Source: a bacterium | Lineage (GTDB): Bacteria > Bacteroidota > Bacteroidia > NS11-12g > UBA955 | Direction: 5' to 3' | Assembly: GCA_029945665.1 (NCBI GenBank) | Contig: JAQSCZ010000120.1 | Span: 1 to 64,000 of the forward strand | DNA: 64,000 nucleotides | Shown here: in pieces, positions 6,727 through 16,872 of the stretch | How the letters are laid out: each line of letters starts with the position of its first letter | Numbering within the stretch: the stretch's first letter is position 1 | Program-made: the position numbers and the translations under genes | The notes under the pieces: model-generated | Told to the model about the DNA's origin: nothing | What the model saw: only the letters and a program-made list of their open reading frames with translations | The model's database searches: none

Positions 6727-8991
6727 ATGTCCACTACAAAACAACAGCAAGATGCTTTAGATTACCATAGCATGGGCCGTCCCGGCAAGATTGAAGTGAT
6801 TCCTACAAAACCTACGCAAACCAAACGCGATTTAAGTTTAGCCTATTCACCTGGCGTTGCCGAGCCTTGCCTTAGAATTGCCGAGAACCCTGAAGACATT
6901 TATAAATATACCGCCAAAGGCAATTTAGTTGCTGTAATTAGTAACGGTACGGCCGTATTGGGTCTTGGCGATATTGGCCCAGAAGCATCCAAACCTGTGA
7001 TGGAGGGCAAAGGGGTACTTTTCAAAATATTTGCCGACATCGATGTTTTTGACATTGAATTAAACACCAAAGATGTGGAAGGTTTTATTGCTTGTGTGAA
7101 AGCCCTTGAACCCACATTTGGCGGCATCAATTTAGAAGACATCAAAGCACCAGAGTGTTTTGAAATTGAAACACGCTTGAGAGAGGAGTTAAAAATACCC
7201 ATTATGCACGATGATCAACACGGCACAGCCATAATAAGTGGTGCGGCCATGTTGAATGCACTTGAACTCGTAAACAAGCCTATAGATCAAATAAAAATGG
7301 TTGTAAATGGGGCTGGCGCCAGTGCCATGAGTTGCAGTAAATTATTTATTGCATTGGGTGTTAAAAAAGAAAATCTATTAATGCTTGATAGCAAAGGCAC
7401 TTTAAATACACGAAGAACTGATTTAGATAAATACAAGACTTATTTCGCTGTAGAAACCAACATTGACACCCTTGAGGATGCCATGGTAGGTGCCGATGTT
7501 TTTGTTGGTTTATCGAAAGCGAATATTTTGAATCAAGCCATGATCAAAAGCATGGCGAAAGATCCCATTGTATTTGCAATGGCCAATCCAGATCCTGAAA
7601 TTGCCTACGAATTAGCAATTGCTGCGCGCGAGGATATTATATTTGCTACTGGTAGAAGTGATTATCCAAACCAAGTTAACAATGTATTGGGATTCCCATT
7701 TATTTTCAGAGGAGCTTTGGATGTGCGCGCCACAACGATTAATGAGGAAATGAAATTGGCTGCTGTAAGAGCCATTGCTAGTTTAGCAAAAGAGCCAGTA
7801 CCCGATTCAGTGATGAAAGCATACAACGAATCGAATGTTGAGTTTAGCAGAACTTATATTATACCAAAACCAATTGATCCACGTTTAATAGAAGCAGTAA
7901 GTCCGGCAGTAGCTAAAGCGGCCATGGACAGCGGTGTAGCAAAAAATCCAATTTTAGATTGGGACAAATACAAACTAGAATTAAGAAACCGACTAGGTCT
8001 TGATAATAGATTTATAAGACGAATAATGACGCAAGCCCGTCAAAATCCAAAACGTGTGGTATTTGCCGAGGCTGATAATGTAAAGATTTTAAAAGCTGCT
8101 CAGATAGCCAAAGAAGAAGGCATAGCCATTCCAATATTATTGGGTAACAAAGAAAAAATTACAGCCTTATTAGAAGAATATGCAATTGATTTAGGCAATG
8201 TTAGCATTATTGATCCATTAATGGAGGATGCCAAACGTGAAGTGTATGGAGAAAAGTTTTTTGCTGGTCGCCAACGCAAAGGCATCAATGTTTATGAAGC
8301 GAGTAAATTGATGCGCGATCGCAACTATTATGGATGCATGATGGTGAATGAAGGAGAAGGCGATGCTTTTATATCTGGACTTACCAAAAATTATCCTAAA
8401 TCTTTGAAACCAGCCATGCAAATTGTTGGTCGCGAGCAAGGCATTACAAAGATTGCAGGCATGTATATTATCATGACTAAAAAAGGACCCTACTTTTTTG
8501 CAGACACTACTGTGAATATTGACCCTACTGTTCAGGAGTTAATTGAGATTACAAAGATGACCCACGCAGAAGTAAAGAAACTTGGCGTTAAACCCGTAAT
8601 AGCCATGTTGAGTTATAGCAATTTTGGCAGTGCCAAAGGCGAAGTACCAGTTAAAACAACCGAAGCAGTGGCCTACCTGCATAAGAACAATCCAGAGATT
8701 ACAGTAGATGGTGATATTCAAGCGAATTTTGCGATGAATAACGAAATGCTGAAGGAGAATTTTCCCTTTAGTACTTTAGTAGATAAAGAGGTGAATACTT
8801 TTATATTTCCAAACTTAGCAGCGGGCAATATTGCTTATAAATTCGCTCAGAGTTTTGGTGCTGCAGAGAGCATGGGCCCAGTACTATTAGGTTTCAATAA
8901 ATCTGTACACTTTCTTCAACTAGGAAGCAGTGTAAGAGAGATAGTGAACATGGTAGCTGTGGCGGTTATTGATGCACATGGGAAGAAATAG
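6727..8991 (+). CDS. maeB: NADP-dependent malic enzyme with phosphotransacetylase-like domain
   Basis: About 754 residues from ATG 6727 ([20 protein letters not shown]). An ATG at 6718 is equally possible, and the TTG at 6694 is unlikely. Residues to about 430 form the malic enzyme: [27 protein letters not shown], the metal and substrate region [13 protein letters not shown], and the nucleotide-binding GAGASAMSC. The rest (from [14 protein letters not shown]) is a phosphate acetyl/butyryltransferase-like domain, known as a regulatory module in MaeB-type enzymes that senses acetyl-CoA. It converts malate to pyruvate, CO2 and NADPH in the cytoplasm. Single gene, closed by a strong terminator at 9001. 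Confidence 0.95.
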   Translation: MSTTKQQQDALDYHSMGRPGKIEVIPTKPTQTKRDLSLAYSPGVAEPCLRIAENPEDIYKYTAKGNLVAVISNGTAVLGLGDIGPEASKPVMEGKGVLFKIFADIDVFDIELNTKDVEGFIACVKALEPTFGGINLEDIKAPECFEIETRLREELKIPIMHDDQHGTAIISGAAMLNALELVNKPIDQIKMVVNGAGASAMSCSKLFIALGVKKENLLMLDSKGTLNTRRTDLDKYKTYFAVETNIDTLEDAMVGADVFVGLSKANILNQAMIKSMAKDPIVFAMANPDPEIAYELAIAAREDIIFATGRSDYPNQVNNVLGFPFIFRGALDVRATTINEEMKLAAVRAIASLAKEPVPDSVMKAYNESNVEFSRTYIIPKPIDPRLIEAVSPAVAKAAMDSGVAKNPILDWDKYKLELRNRLGLDNRFIRRIMTQARQNPKRVVFAEADNVKILKAAQIAKEEGIAIPILLGNKEKITALLEEYAIDLGNVSIIDPLMEDAKREVYGEKFFAGRQRKGINVYEASKLMRDRNYYGCMMVNEGEGDAFISGLTKNYPKSLKPAMQIVGREQGITKIAGMYIIMTKKGPYFFADTTVNIDPTVQELIEITKMTHAEVKKLGVKPVIAMLSYSNFGSAKGEVPVKTTEAVAYLHKNNPEITVDGDIQANFAMNNEMLKENFPFSTLVDKEVNTFIFPNLAAGNIAYKFAQSFGAAESMGPVLLGFNKSVHFLQLGSSVREIVNMVAVAVIDAHGKK

Positions 8992-9000
8992 GCATGAACA

Positions 9001-9033
9001 AAAAAAATGCGGTTTTTAAAGCCGCATTTTTTT
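9001..9033 (+). terminator. Rho-independent terminator after maeB
   Basis: AAAATGCGG at 9004-9012 pairs with CCGCATTTT at 9022-9030, followed by a T run. It lies 10 bases after the maeB stop. Confidence 0.85.
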
Positions 9034-9044
9034 AAATAATTAAT

Positions 9045-9285
9045 ATGAGTTCGGGTTAATTATATCAATTAATCCTGATGCATCAAATATTTTAATCTTA
9101 TCAATTTTCTTCTCCTTTAGCTTCACTGCGACTTCTTGGTTTGTTTGGGCATAAAGGAGACAAACCTAGCCAAAGGCGCTCTCATAAGCTTGCGAATAAT
9201 AGTCTACTATGCATAGGAAATTTCAATTCATCTTCTCGCACAGGTAGGCCCTTCAACCCTGACTATGCATTCTTGGATTCAGACG
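9045..9285. repeat. Decayed direct repeat, copy 1
   Basis: Shares with 9322-9527 an ordered series of blocks: GTTCGGGTTAAT/ATTCGGTTTAAG, then ATCAAATATTTTAATC, then TTTTCTTCTCCTTT, then TTTGTTTGGGCA.AAAGGAGAC, then AAATTTCAATT..TCTTC, then GCACAGG/GCGCAGG. Pieces read like remnants of a protein-coding repeat (F-V-W-A-K-R-R-Q) but no frame stays open consistently, so the open frame at 9141-9350 is not called. The whole stretch 9034-9804 holds no credible gene. Confidence 0.55.
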
Positions 9286-9321
9286 CCGGTTTCGGTTCCT
9301 TAATATATTTTAACTTTACTG

Positions 9322-9527
9322 ACGTAATTCGGTTTAAGTATATCATTTAAATATAGTATATCAAATATTTTAATCACATTTATTTTCTTCTCCTTTTTGT
9401 TTGGGCAAAAAGGAGACAAAAAGCCCACCACGCATATAAAATTTCAATTGGTCTTCACGCGCAGGCTCACCCTTCATCCCTGACCAAAATGAAATTTTTA
9501 CGCATGCGTGGACCCAACGCGCAGATC
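9322..9527. repeat. Decayed direct repeat, copy 2
   Basis: Second copy of the repeat at 9045, about 277 bases downstream. Its tail TCATCCCTGACCAAAATGAA followed by ATTTTTACGCATGCGTGGACCC (9473-9514) is repeated again at 9602-9643, so the block is a set of partial tandem copies. Function unknown. Confidence 0.55.
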
Positions 9528-9601
9528 CTGCCTTCGATAAAAGTTGTACAATTTTAATAGGTAGTGGTTTTGGTTAAGGCTATTTTTATTTGCATAAATC
9601 T

Positions 9602-9656
9602 TCATCCCTGAGCAATTGAAATTTTTACGGATGCGCAGACCCAGACCGCGCATCCG
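9602..9656. repeat. Decayed direct repeat, partial copy 3
   Basis: TCATCCCTGAGCAATTGAAA followed by TTTTTACGGATGCGCAGACCC matches the tail of copy 2 at about 85 percent by eye. GGATGCGCAGACCCAGACCGCGCATCC within it is also an imperfect inverted repeat (GGATGCGC/GCGCATCC). Confidence 0.5.
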
Positions 9657-9804
9657 TCCTTATATGCCATTTTTAATTGCAATTTATTTACTTCGATTAT
9701 CTCCTTTTTTTCTAATTTACATGAGATTGGAGCAAAAGATCGTCAAAACTAGATTTAAATTGAATATATTTCCTGAACCTAACTCACTTAATAAATAACT
9801 CTCT

Positions 9805-12357
9805 CTACTTTACTTCTAAAGCTTGTTTAACAAGCAATACAATATAATTTCTATGCTCTTTGGTATCACCAGTAGATGTTAACAAGGCCGTTTGCATTTG
9901 TTTTTGAATGCTTTGTAATTGGGCCGTTATTTTTGCTTTCGAAATATTATCATAAAAAGGATAGTCTAACGCTGCACTTAAATAGCCAATATATTCTATC
10001 TGCAAATTCTGACGATAGGTATTAACAGTGGTGGCCATATCAGCTTGAAAAATAGCGTTGGTTAAGTCTTTCATCATTTCTCCTAACTCATATTTATTGC
10101 CATATAGTTTACTATCTGTTAAACGTTCTAAAGTACTAGGGTGCAATAAATGCATTAGTACCGACCGCTGTATGTTTAACACTCTGTCGTGCAACTTAGG
10201 ATCTTCACCAGTACTAAAGAAATTAAAACCTCTTCTTTGTGATTGTAAGTAGGCCGCCAAATCGGTTGGAACTTCTAATGCACTGGGTGCAAAAACAAGG
10301 TCAGTCAAGGCTTTCATAGCAGCTTTTTGTGTCTCGTATGGAACAACAGTGTAAGGCTTAACTAAACTGTTCTGATTGCTAAAGCTTCTATCAACATATA
10401 CACCTCCAATATAGCGACTAATAACACCTGCTTGCACACCCCACTCACCAGTTAAAACAGCAAAATTGCTTTTTAATTCTTGGAAACTTCTATTGCCCTT
10501 GCCATACTCTGTCAACAAATTCGTTTGCAGGCTTTTTATCAAGGTAATTCTATCTTTTGCATAACCTACAGCATCGTTACTCATATCGCCAATCATTACA
10601 CGAGGATCAATGGCTTTACCTGGACTTCGCATATCATCGGCATCGTTACCAAAAGCCAAATCAGGCTCGGTACTGCGCATTAATATTTTTTCTCTGCGGG
10701 ACAAATCAGCAGCCGCATCACTCTCTTCATAATACCCAAACTCTATGGCCCATAAATCGTAAGGACCTGGCTTATCCGTATAATATTGGCATTTAACACC
10801 TTTTTTATTACTGAAATTAACGGCAGGATAATCCATGACACTACCAATTAATCCTTCACTACTGGTTTTAGCCATGTCGTATAATTCGGCCGGTGAATGC
10901 AATTGGGTTGCTTTCATGTTGTGATTTAAACCCAATGTATGACCGACTTCGTGCAAGACTAAATAATACAAAGATTCCTTTAAATAAGTATCAACCTCTA
11001 CCTGACTAGCGCCATTCATGGCCAATATTTGCAACCCTAATAAATTTTGTGAGTGCATGTAATCACCTGCCTCACAGGCTGAGTGATTGCCTTCTGCAAT
11101 CTCATTGTTCAACCAGTCCATACCAGCCTTGTCAAATACCTTTTGTGACTTTATACGGTTGGTTAGAAACACCCACTCAAACATAATATCAGCTCCTAAA
11201 ATCTCACCAGTTCTTGGATTCACAAAGCTCGGTCCATAACCACCAAATGGAGGCTCAGGACTACTGGTCCAACGCAATACATTGTATCTTATATCACCAG
11301 CATCCCATGTGGCCGTATCGGGTTGTTCAAAAATTTGAATTGCATTCTTAAAACCTGCTTTTTCGAACGCGATGTTCCATTGCAGGATAGCTGCTTTAAT
11401 CGTTGGACGCAATTCAGTTGGTGTTGTTTTTTCTATCCACCAAGTAATCGGTTTTATAGGCTCAGAAAGCGCTGCATTTTTATCCTTTTTTTCTAATCTC
11501 CAACGGTGAATTAAATCTTTAAAATTAATGGCATTTGTGGTTGTCATATCGTTAACTTGGGTCATAAAATAACCAATGCGCGGATCATCTAAACGCGCTT
11601 GAAAAGCATCTGTTGGCATTTCTATAAAACTGTGCTGCAACAAAATTTCGACATAACGACCATCGGTAATTGCAGAGCTTCCAGTGCCTTTAGAAGCAGG
11701 GTCGTCATAAACATACTTAACAATAATATCAGTGTTTTCTGGATAATTTTTAACCGTGTGATATCGGGTTTTAGTTCTACTTAACATTCCCAAATTAAAA
11801 CCAGGACCAAATGGATTATTAGATGGTGTTTTTATTTGATACAACGTTTCGCTTAATAATAGATTATCAGCTTCAATGAGGTACTCTCCTTTTGCTTCAT
11901 CCATTGCAACAATTTTTTCGCTGGCCATTACTGCATTGGTAATATTAGCATCTGCTGCTTTAGAAATATTATTACTTTTATCGAAATAAAAATTGGTATT
12001 TACCGTGGTGAATTCTAATTGACTATAATATTTAGAGATTTTAAAAATTTTATTATCGCGGAAAGTCCCTTTGTTATGGCCGGTTGTAGAGTTGCCATTT
12101 TCGACATAACTAAAATAAATAAACTCTTTCTCTAATTGATCTTTTCTAATCAACATCATTAAGTTACCATTTACTGTATCGCGATACAAAGTGAGTAAGC
12201 CATCGATTTTTTTACAGCGTTTTACTTTGTCGGCAATGGTAGCCATTGTTGCTGCTGGTTTCGCCGGCTCGGTGTTGGCTTTATCGTCCTTTTTCTGAGC
12301 GAACACACTTGTAAAGGTGAGCGTGAAAGCTAAAAGAACAAGTAGTTTATTTTTCAT
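9805..12357 (-). CDS. Zinc-dependent metalloprotease (DUF5117/DUF4953 type), exported
   Basis: About 850 residues. ATG 12357 is preferred over ATG 12366 because it opens a clean signal peptide ending SVFAQ. The catalytic signature LHEVGHTLGLNHN near residue 470 is the HExxHxxGxxH zinc site of metzincins, and SVMDYPAVNFS further on supplies a Met-turn-like segment. The N-terminal part carries the DUF5117-like features (KDQLEKEFIYFSYVENGN) and the C-terminal third is helical. In Bacteroidota such proteins are periplasmic or secreted proteases of unknown substrate. There is no T9SS domain, so retention in the periplasm or outer membrane is likely. Single gene on this strand, with about 95 bases to the next stop upstream. 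Confidence 0.85.
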   Translation of the reverse strand: MKNKLLVLLAFTLTFTSVFAQKKDDKANTEPAKPAATMATIADKVKRCKKIDGLLTLYRDTVNGNLMMLIRKDQLEKEFIYFSYVENGNSTTGHNKGTFRDNKIFKISKYYSQLEFTTVNTNFYFDKSNNISKAADANITNAVMASEKIVAMDEAKGEYLIEADNLLLSETLYQIKTPSNNPFGPGFNLGMLSRTKTRYHTVKNYPENTDIIVKYVYDDPASKGTGSSAITDGRYVEILLQHSFIEMPTDAFQARLDDPRIGYFMTQVNDMTTTNAINFKDLIHRWRLEKKDKNAALSEPIKPITWWIEKTTPTELRPTIKAAILQWNIAFEKAGFKNAIQIFEQPDTATWDAGDIRYNVLRWTSSPEPPFGGYGPSFVNPRTGEILGADIMFEWVFLTNRIKSQKVFDKAGMDWLNNEIAEGNHSACEAGDYMHSQNLLGLQILAMNGASQVEVDTYLKESLYYLVLHEVGHTLGLNHNMKATQLHSPAELYDMAKTSSEGLIGSVMDYPAVNFSNKKGVKCQYYTDKPGPYDLWAIEFGYYEESDAAADLSRREKILMRSTEPDLAFGNDADDMRSPGKAIDPRVMIGDMSNDAVGYAKDRITLIKSLQTNLLTEYGKGNRSFQELKSNFAVLTGEWGVQAGVISRYIGGVYVDRSFSNQNSLVKPYTVVPYETQKAAMKALTDLVFAPSALEVPTDLAAYLQSQRRGFNFFSTGEDPKLHDRVLNIQRSVLMHLLHPSTLERLTDSKLYGNKYELGEMMKDLTNAIFQADMATTVNTYRQNLQIEYIGYLSAALDYPFYDNISKAKITAQLQSIQKQMQTALLTSTGDTKEHRNYIVLLVKQALEVK

Positions 12358-12461
12358 TATGCGCATATTTTTTATTAAATAGGATGCGCAAAATAATACA
12401 AAATGAGAATTAATCGGGATAAAGACCCAATTAATAGAGACAAAAAAGAAGACTTATTCGA

Positions 12462-12716
12462 CTAAATTATATTTGGCGTATCCTTAAAAACAAAATAAAT
12501 AAGAATCGCTATTAGGGTAATACCGAGCATGGCCAAAGGTACAAGCCATGTTTTCTTATTCCCATAAATAATGGCCAAACCGGCGTATATAAGTAACAGT
12601 GGCCAAAATTTAAACAAAATATCCCAATCCAAATTTAATAAATCAAAATTGCGCAGCAATAGCAAGGCTCCTAATAGTGTAAGAATTAATCCAGCAGTAA
12701 AATTTTGATTTTTCAT
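12462..12716 (-). CDS. Small membrane protein (LiaF/DUF5668-like)
   Basis: 84 residues with three hydrophobic segments: TAGLILTLLGALLLL, FWPLLLIYAGLAIIYG and PLAMLGITLIAILIYFVF. The pattern G..L...G...LL.N...L......FWPLLLI is that of the LiaF-like transmembrane domain (DUF5668), which also forms the C-terminal half of the upstream PspC protein. Its start overlaps the PspC stop by 4 bases (ATGA), so the two are translationally coupled and probably act together in envelope stress. Confidence 0.75.
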   Translation of the reverse strand: MKNQNFTAGLILTLLGALLLLRNFDLLNLDWDILFKFWPLLLIYAGLAIIYGNKKTWLVPLAMLGITLIAILIYFVFKDTPNII

Positions 12717-13165
12717 GAGATATTATCTTTGTTTTTTTTATTTTTTTGAAAAAGCAGTCCCAAACCAATAATTACCAAAACCACAGGCCAAAGCTTTTCA
12801 ATATTGAAAGCTTTTACCAAATTATTTAGTAACAAAAGTGCACCACCACTGATAAGAATCAAACCAAAGATTGTGCGATTGGTATCATCTGTTCCATTAC
12901 TAGCCAAATCTGCCTGTTGAAAGGCATCAAAACTGTTCTCACGCGTTTGTTCGGAATGCGACTCACGTGTATCAAACTCAAAGGGCACTTTGGGTATAAC
13001 AACTAGAAAAATTAAATAAATGAAAAAACTACTACCCCCTGCTAACAGTAGGGCAATAAATACGAATCGAAATACAATGGGATCAATATTAAAATATTCG
13101 CCCAAACCTCCGCACACCCCACTTATTACGCGGTGAATCCTGCTTCTGTAGAGTTTCTTATTCAT
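12713..13165 (-). CDS. PspC-domain envelope stress protein
   Basis: 150 residues. Residues 1-62 are a PspC domain (LYRSRIHRVISGVCGGLGEY, then FNIDPIVFRFVFIALLLAG, then LIFLVVIPK). A charged linker follows, then two helices with the LLLNN..KAFNIEKLWPVVLVIIGLGLLF pattern shared with the downstream gene. PspC proteins sit in the inner membrane and regulate or take part in the phage-shock response. A -7-like box TAAGTTTG lies at 13176-13183 on the minus strand. First gene of a two-gene operon. Confidence 0.88.
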   Translation of the reverse strand: MNKKLYRSRIHRVISGVCGGLGEYFNIDPIVFRFVFIALLLAGGSSFFIYLIFLVVIPKVPFEFDTRESHSEQTRENSFDAFQQADLASNGTDDTNRTIFGLILISGGALLLLNNLVKAFNIEKLWPVVLVIIGLGLLFQKNKKNKDNIS

Positions 13166-13175
13166 TTTATCTTTA

Positions 13176-13183
13176 CAAACTTA
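13176..13183 (-). promoter_or_regulatory. Promoter -7 box for the pspC operon
   Basis: Minus strand reads TAAGTTTG, an exact TAnnTTTG match, 10 bases from the start codon. Confidence 0.45.
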
Positions 13184-13217
13184 TATAAGTTTTTTGTTGT
13201 TACATACTTTTTAGAAT

Positions 13218-13225
13218 TATTTTTG
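13218..13225 (+). promoter_or_regulatory. Promoter -7 box for ftcD
   Basis: TATTTTTG, 5 bases before the ATG at 13231. With a start site 4-6 bases after the box, the mRNA would begin at the start codon. Confidence 0.5.
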
Positions 13226-13230
13226 CCGAT

Positions 13231-14922
13231 ATGTTAAAGCAAATCATCGAATGTGTGCCGAATTTCAGTGAAGGCAATGACCCCAATATTATCAAACAAA
13301 TTACAAATGCAATTGAAAGCGTTGAAGGTGTTATGCTTTTACATGTTGATATGGGAAAGGCTACTAACAGAACAGTTGTAACCTTTGCAGGAGAGCCCCA
13401 AAAAGTAATAAACGCTGCATTTTTAGGTATACAAAAAGCCGCAGAATTGATTGACATGCGCAAGCACAAAGGCGAGCATCCGAGAATGGGTGCTACAGAT
13501 GTTTGTCCACTGGTACCTGTCAGCGGAATAAATATGGCTGAATGTGTGGCTTGGGCGATAAAATTAGCTGAGCGTGTAGGTAAAGAATTGGCCATTCCCG
13601 TATACCTTTACGAAGAGGCTCAAATCAATAAAGTCCGTTCAAATTTATCTATTATTAGAGCTGGAGAATATGAAGGATTTGCAAAAAAAATAACCTTACC
13701 TGAATGGCAACCTGACTTTGGTCCTGCCGAACTTCCTTTAAAACATGGAGCAACAGTGATTGGTGCTAGAGATTTTTTAATTGCATACAATATCAATCTC
13801 AATACCAAATCGACACGTATTGCCAATCGCATAGCATTTGATGTGCGAGAAGCCGGCCGTGTAAAACGCGAGGGCAATCCCATAACAGGTAAAATTGTAA
13901 AAGATGCAAATGGCGAAGAAGTAAGAATACCAGGCACTTTAAAAGCAGTAAAAGCCATTGGTTGGTACATTGAAGAATATGGCATGGCGCAAATAAGCAT
14001 GAACCTTACCAATTACAAAATAACATCAGTGCACCAAGCATTTGATGAGGTATGTAACAAAGGCAATGAAAGAGGGGTGCGCATTACAGGCAGTGAATTG
14101 GTTGGATTGGTTCCATTAGGGCCATTGCTTGATGCCGGAAGATATTACTTAAACAAGCAAGGCAGAAGCACTGGTGTTAGTGAATCCGAACTAATAGACA
14201 TTGCTATACAATCTTTGGGTCTTAATCAGCTTGGTGCGTTTAATCCAAAAGAAAGAATCATTGAATACGTGCTAGAGAAAAAATCAAACAAGCAATTGGT
14301 GGACATGAGCATAAGAGCATTTGCCAACGAAACAGCAAGCGAAAGTGCTGCGCCTGGCGGTGGCTCTGTGAGCGCTTTATCGGCTGCATTAGGCGTTAGT
14401 TTGGGTACTATGGTGGCCAATTTAAGTGCTGATAAAAGAGGTTGGGAAGAAAGAACAAAAGAATTTTCTGATTGGGCTGAGCAAGGTCAAAGTTTAAAAG
14501 ATGAATTATTATTCTTAATAGATGAAGATACCAATTCATTTAATGCGATTATGAATGCTTTGCAATTACCAAAAGAAACCGAAGCGGAAAAAGATTTTAG
14601 AAAAACGGCCTTGGAAAATGCCTCTATTTATGCCACCGAGGTGCCACTTAGAACCATGAAAGTAGCATTCAAATGTATCCCACTACTTAAATACATGGTA
14701 GAGAATGGCAACCCCAATAGTGTGACAGATGCTGCGGTTGGCTTATTATGTATTAAAACAGCGGTACGAGGCGCATATTTTAATGTAATGGTGAATGCCA
14801 AAGGATTGAGCACAACAGATAAAGCCAAAGAATTAGCATCCGAGGCTAAAAGTATTTTGAAACAAAATCATACTGAAATTGATAGTATACTTGATAAAGT
14901 AGAGTCGACCTTAGCGTTTTAA
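13231..14922 (+). CDS. ftcD: Glutamate formimidoyltransferase/formimidoyl-THF cyclodeaminase fusion
   Basis: 563 residues, close to the length of bifunctional FTCD. The transferase half runs from QIIECVPNFSEG through HKGEHPRMGATDVCPLVPVSG to about residue 330. The cyclodeaminase half begins near 355 (ANETASESAAPGGGSVSALS) and ends with the all-helical bundle. It moves the formimino group of N-formimino-glutamate to tetrahydrofolate and releases ammonia to give methenyl-THF, the last steps of histidine breakdown. No other hut genes are adjacent. The start codon follows a -7 box by only 5 bases. Confidence 0.95.
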   Translation: MLKQIIECVPNFSEGNDPNIIKQITNAIESVEGVMLLHVDMGKATNRTVVTFAGEPQKVINAAFLGIQKAAELIDMRKHKGEHPRMGATDVCPLVPVSGINMAECVAWAIKLAERVGKELAIPVYLYEEAQINKVRSNLSIIRAGEYEGFAKKITLPEWQPDFGPAELPLKHGATVIGARDFLIAYNINLNTKSTRIANRIAFDVREAGRVKREGNPITGKIVKDANGEEVRIPGTLKAVKAIGWYIEEYGMAQISMNLTNYKITSVHQAFDEVCNKGNERGVRITGSELVGLVPLGPLLDAGRYYLNKQGRSTGVSESELIDIAIQSLGLNQLGAFNPKERIIEYVLEKKSNKQLVDMSIRAFANETASESAAPGGGSVSALSAALGVSLGTMVANLSADKRGWEERTKEFSDWAEQGQSLKDELLFLIDEDTNSFNAIMNALQLPKETEAEKDFRKTALENASIYATEVPLRTMKVAFKCIPLLKYMVENGNPNSVTDAAVGLLCIKTAVRGAYFNVMVNAKGLSTTDKAKELASEAKSILKQNHTEIDSILDKVESTLAF

Positions 14923-15017
14923 CGCATAGCAACCAGCAGATTTGCACTATCATTTTTCTCTATAGCAGCATCCACTTGCCTTCCATAAATATACGCTATT
15001 TTTAATTTATCACTGAT

Positions 15018-15025
15018 TATATTTG
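15018..15025 (+). promoter_or_regulatory. Promoter -7 box for the 15039 ABC gene
   Basis: TATATTTG, 13 bases before the ATG at 15039, giving a leader of about 8 bases. Confidence 0.5.
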
Positions 15026-15038
15026 CAGACTTTTAGTA

Positions 15039-16784
15039 ATGCAAATTCTTTTTAAATACTTACGATTTAATATCAAATACGTAATCTTGGCATTGTTCCT
15101 TGCCACTATTAACCAATGTTTCTCCTTAATAGACCCTCAAATTGTTGGAAGAATTGTAGATGAAATCATCAATAAAAAAGGAGAGTTAACTCAAAAACAA
15201 TATTTCAATCACGCATTATTCTTGGTTGGATTATCAATTGGTGTCTCGATGGTTTCACGCATAGCTAAAAATTTTCAAGATTACTATACCAATGTAATTG
15301 TTCAGAAACTTGGTGCACAAATTTTTGCTGATGGACTAAAACATTCACTTGAATTGCCATTTCAAACTTTCGAAGATCAACGCAGTGGCGAAACCCTATC
15401 AATTCTACAAAAAGTGAGAACAGACTCTGAACGATTGATAACCTCATTTGTAGGTATCTTATTTACTTCAGTTGTCGGCATTGTGTTTGTTATGATATTT
15501 ACATTTAGTGTAAGTGTTAAAGTTAGTTTTGTATATATCGGTGCAATTATTTTTATCGGTTTTATCAGTTCAGTATTGAGCAAAAAAATAAAATCGATGC
15601 AGAAAAAAATTGTTGGCGAAACCACTGCACTAGCAGGCAGCACAACAGAAAGTTTACGCAATATAGAATTGGTTAAAAGTTTGGGATTGGCCAATCAGGA
15701 GATAGAGCGTCTAAATAACACAACTTATAAAATTCTGGGATTAGAACTTAGAAAAGTAAAATACATACGAAGTCTAAATTTTTTACAAGGTACTGCGGTG
15801 CAACTAACGAGGAGCGTAATGATTGTTATTTTATTGCTTTTAATTTTCCAAAATGCATTAACACCTGGCCAATATTTTACCTTCCTTTTTTATTCGTTCT
15901 TCTTATTCAATCCATTGCAAGAATTGGGTAATATCATCCTTATTCACAGAGAGGCGGAGGTATCCTTAGATAACTTTAAACGGTTGATGGATACTCCAAT
16001 TGAATTCAAGCCTTCTAGGCCTCAGGTATTGAACGACTTAGAGAATTTTGAGTTTCAGAATGTTACCTTTCAGCATCAAAGCGCGAATACACCTGCACTT
16101 GTCGATATTAATTTCAAAATTAATAAGGGCGAGACCATTGCATTTGTTGGGCCGTCTGGTTCCGGTAAAACCACATTGGTAAAATTATTAGTTGGCTTAT
16201 ATCAGCCAAAGGAAGGTAAATTACTATACGACAATATAGATGGCAAAGACATTGATTTAGACGAATTGAGAGAGCAAATTGGTTTTGTAACACAAGACAC
16301 TCAATTATTTTCTGGCACCATTAAAGAAAATTTATTATTCGTAAATCCTAAGGCGACAGATGAGGATATATTAGATGTGTTGCGCAAAGCTAGCTGTCAG
16401 AAACTGTTAGATAGGGCTGAGAATGGTATTAATTCTATGATTGGCGAAGGCGGTGTAAAAGTGAGTGGTGGCGAAAAGCAAAGACTCTCAATTGCGCGGG
16501 CTTTGTTGCGTAAACCAAATCTATTGGTATTCGATGAGGCCACTTCTGCTTTAGATAGTATAACAGAAGAGGAAATTTCTCAAACAATAAGAGAAATCAA
16601 TCTTGACAAAAAGGCCATTACAATTATGATTGCCCATAGATTGAGCACCATTATGTATGCTGATAAAATATATGTTTTGGAGCATGGCCGTATCATTGAA
16701 TCGGGTAAACACCAGGATTTATTGAATGAAAAAGGACTCTATTACGCCATGTGGAGACAACAAATTGGCGAAAGAAAAATATAA
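15039..16784 (+). CDS. ABC exporter, fused permease and ATPase
   Basis: 581 residues. Residues 1-310 hold the type I exporter membrane domain with six helices. The ATPase domain has Walker A GPSGSGKTT (about 368), Q-loop FVTQDTQ, signature VSGGEKQRLS, Walker B LLVFDEATSALD and H-loop AHRLS. All catalytic residues are present, so it should be active as a homodimer. The substrate is not readable from sequence; lipid, peptide and drug exporters share this layout. It is a single gene ending at a strong bidirectional terminator. Confidence 0.9.
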   Translation: MQILFKYLRFNIKYVILALFLATINQCFSLIDPQIVGRIVDEIINKKGELTQKQYFNHALFLVGLSIGVSMVSRIAKNFQDYYTNVIVQKLGAQIFADGLKHSLELPFQTFEDQRSGETLSILQKVRTDSERLITSFVGILFTSVVGIVFVMIFTFSVSVKVSFVYIGAIIFIGFISSVLSKKIKSMQKKIVGETTALAGSTTESLRNIELVKSLGLANQEIERLNNTTYKILGLELRKVKYIRSLNFLQGTAVQLTRSVMIVILLLLIFQNALTPGQYFTFLFYSFFLFNPLQELGNIILIHREAEVSLDNFKRLMDTPIEFKPSRPQVLNDLENFEFQNVTFQHQSANTPALVDINFKINKGETIAFVGPSGSGKTTLVKLLVGLYQPKEGKLLYDNIDGKDIDLDELREQIGFVTQDTQLFSGTIKENLLFVNPKATDEDILDVLRKASCQKLLDRAENGINSMIGEGGVKVSGGEKQRLSIARALLRKPNLLVFDEATSALDSITEEEISQTIREINLDKKAITIMIAHRLSTIMYADKIYVLEHGRIIESGKHQDLLNEKGLYYAMWRQQIGERKI

Positions 16785-16815
16785 CTAGGCTTGCCTAAAA
16801 ACTATAAAAAAGTCA

Positions 16816-16857
16816 ATAAAAAACCTCCTAATTAAATTAATTAGGAGGTTTTTTTTA
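16816..16857. terminator. Bidirectional rho-independent terminator
   Basis: CCTCCTAATTAA and TTAATTAGGAGG are perfect inverted copies separated by one base, flanked by an A run on the left and a T run on the right. It lies between two convergent genes (stops at 16784 and 16873) and can serve both. Confidence 0.9.
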
Positions 16858-16872
16858 ATAGACTACTTTGAA

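Noticed and set aside
9141-9798. Two 60-69 residue open frames
   Set aside because: They fall in decayed direct repeats; the copies do not agree on a frame.
13176-13183. Strong claim of a leaderless pspC transcript
   Set aside because: The box is 10 bases from the start, so a short leader is expected; not counted in the leaderless set.
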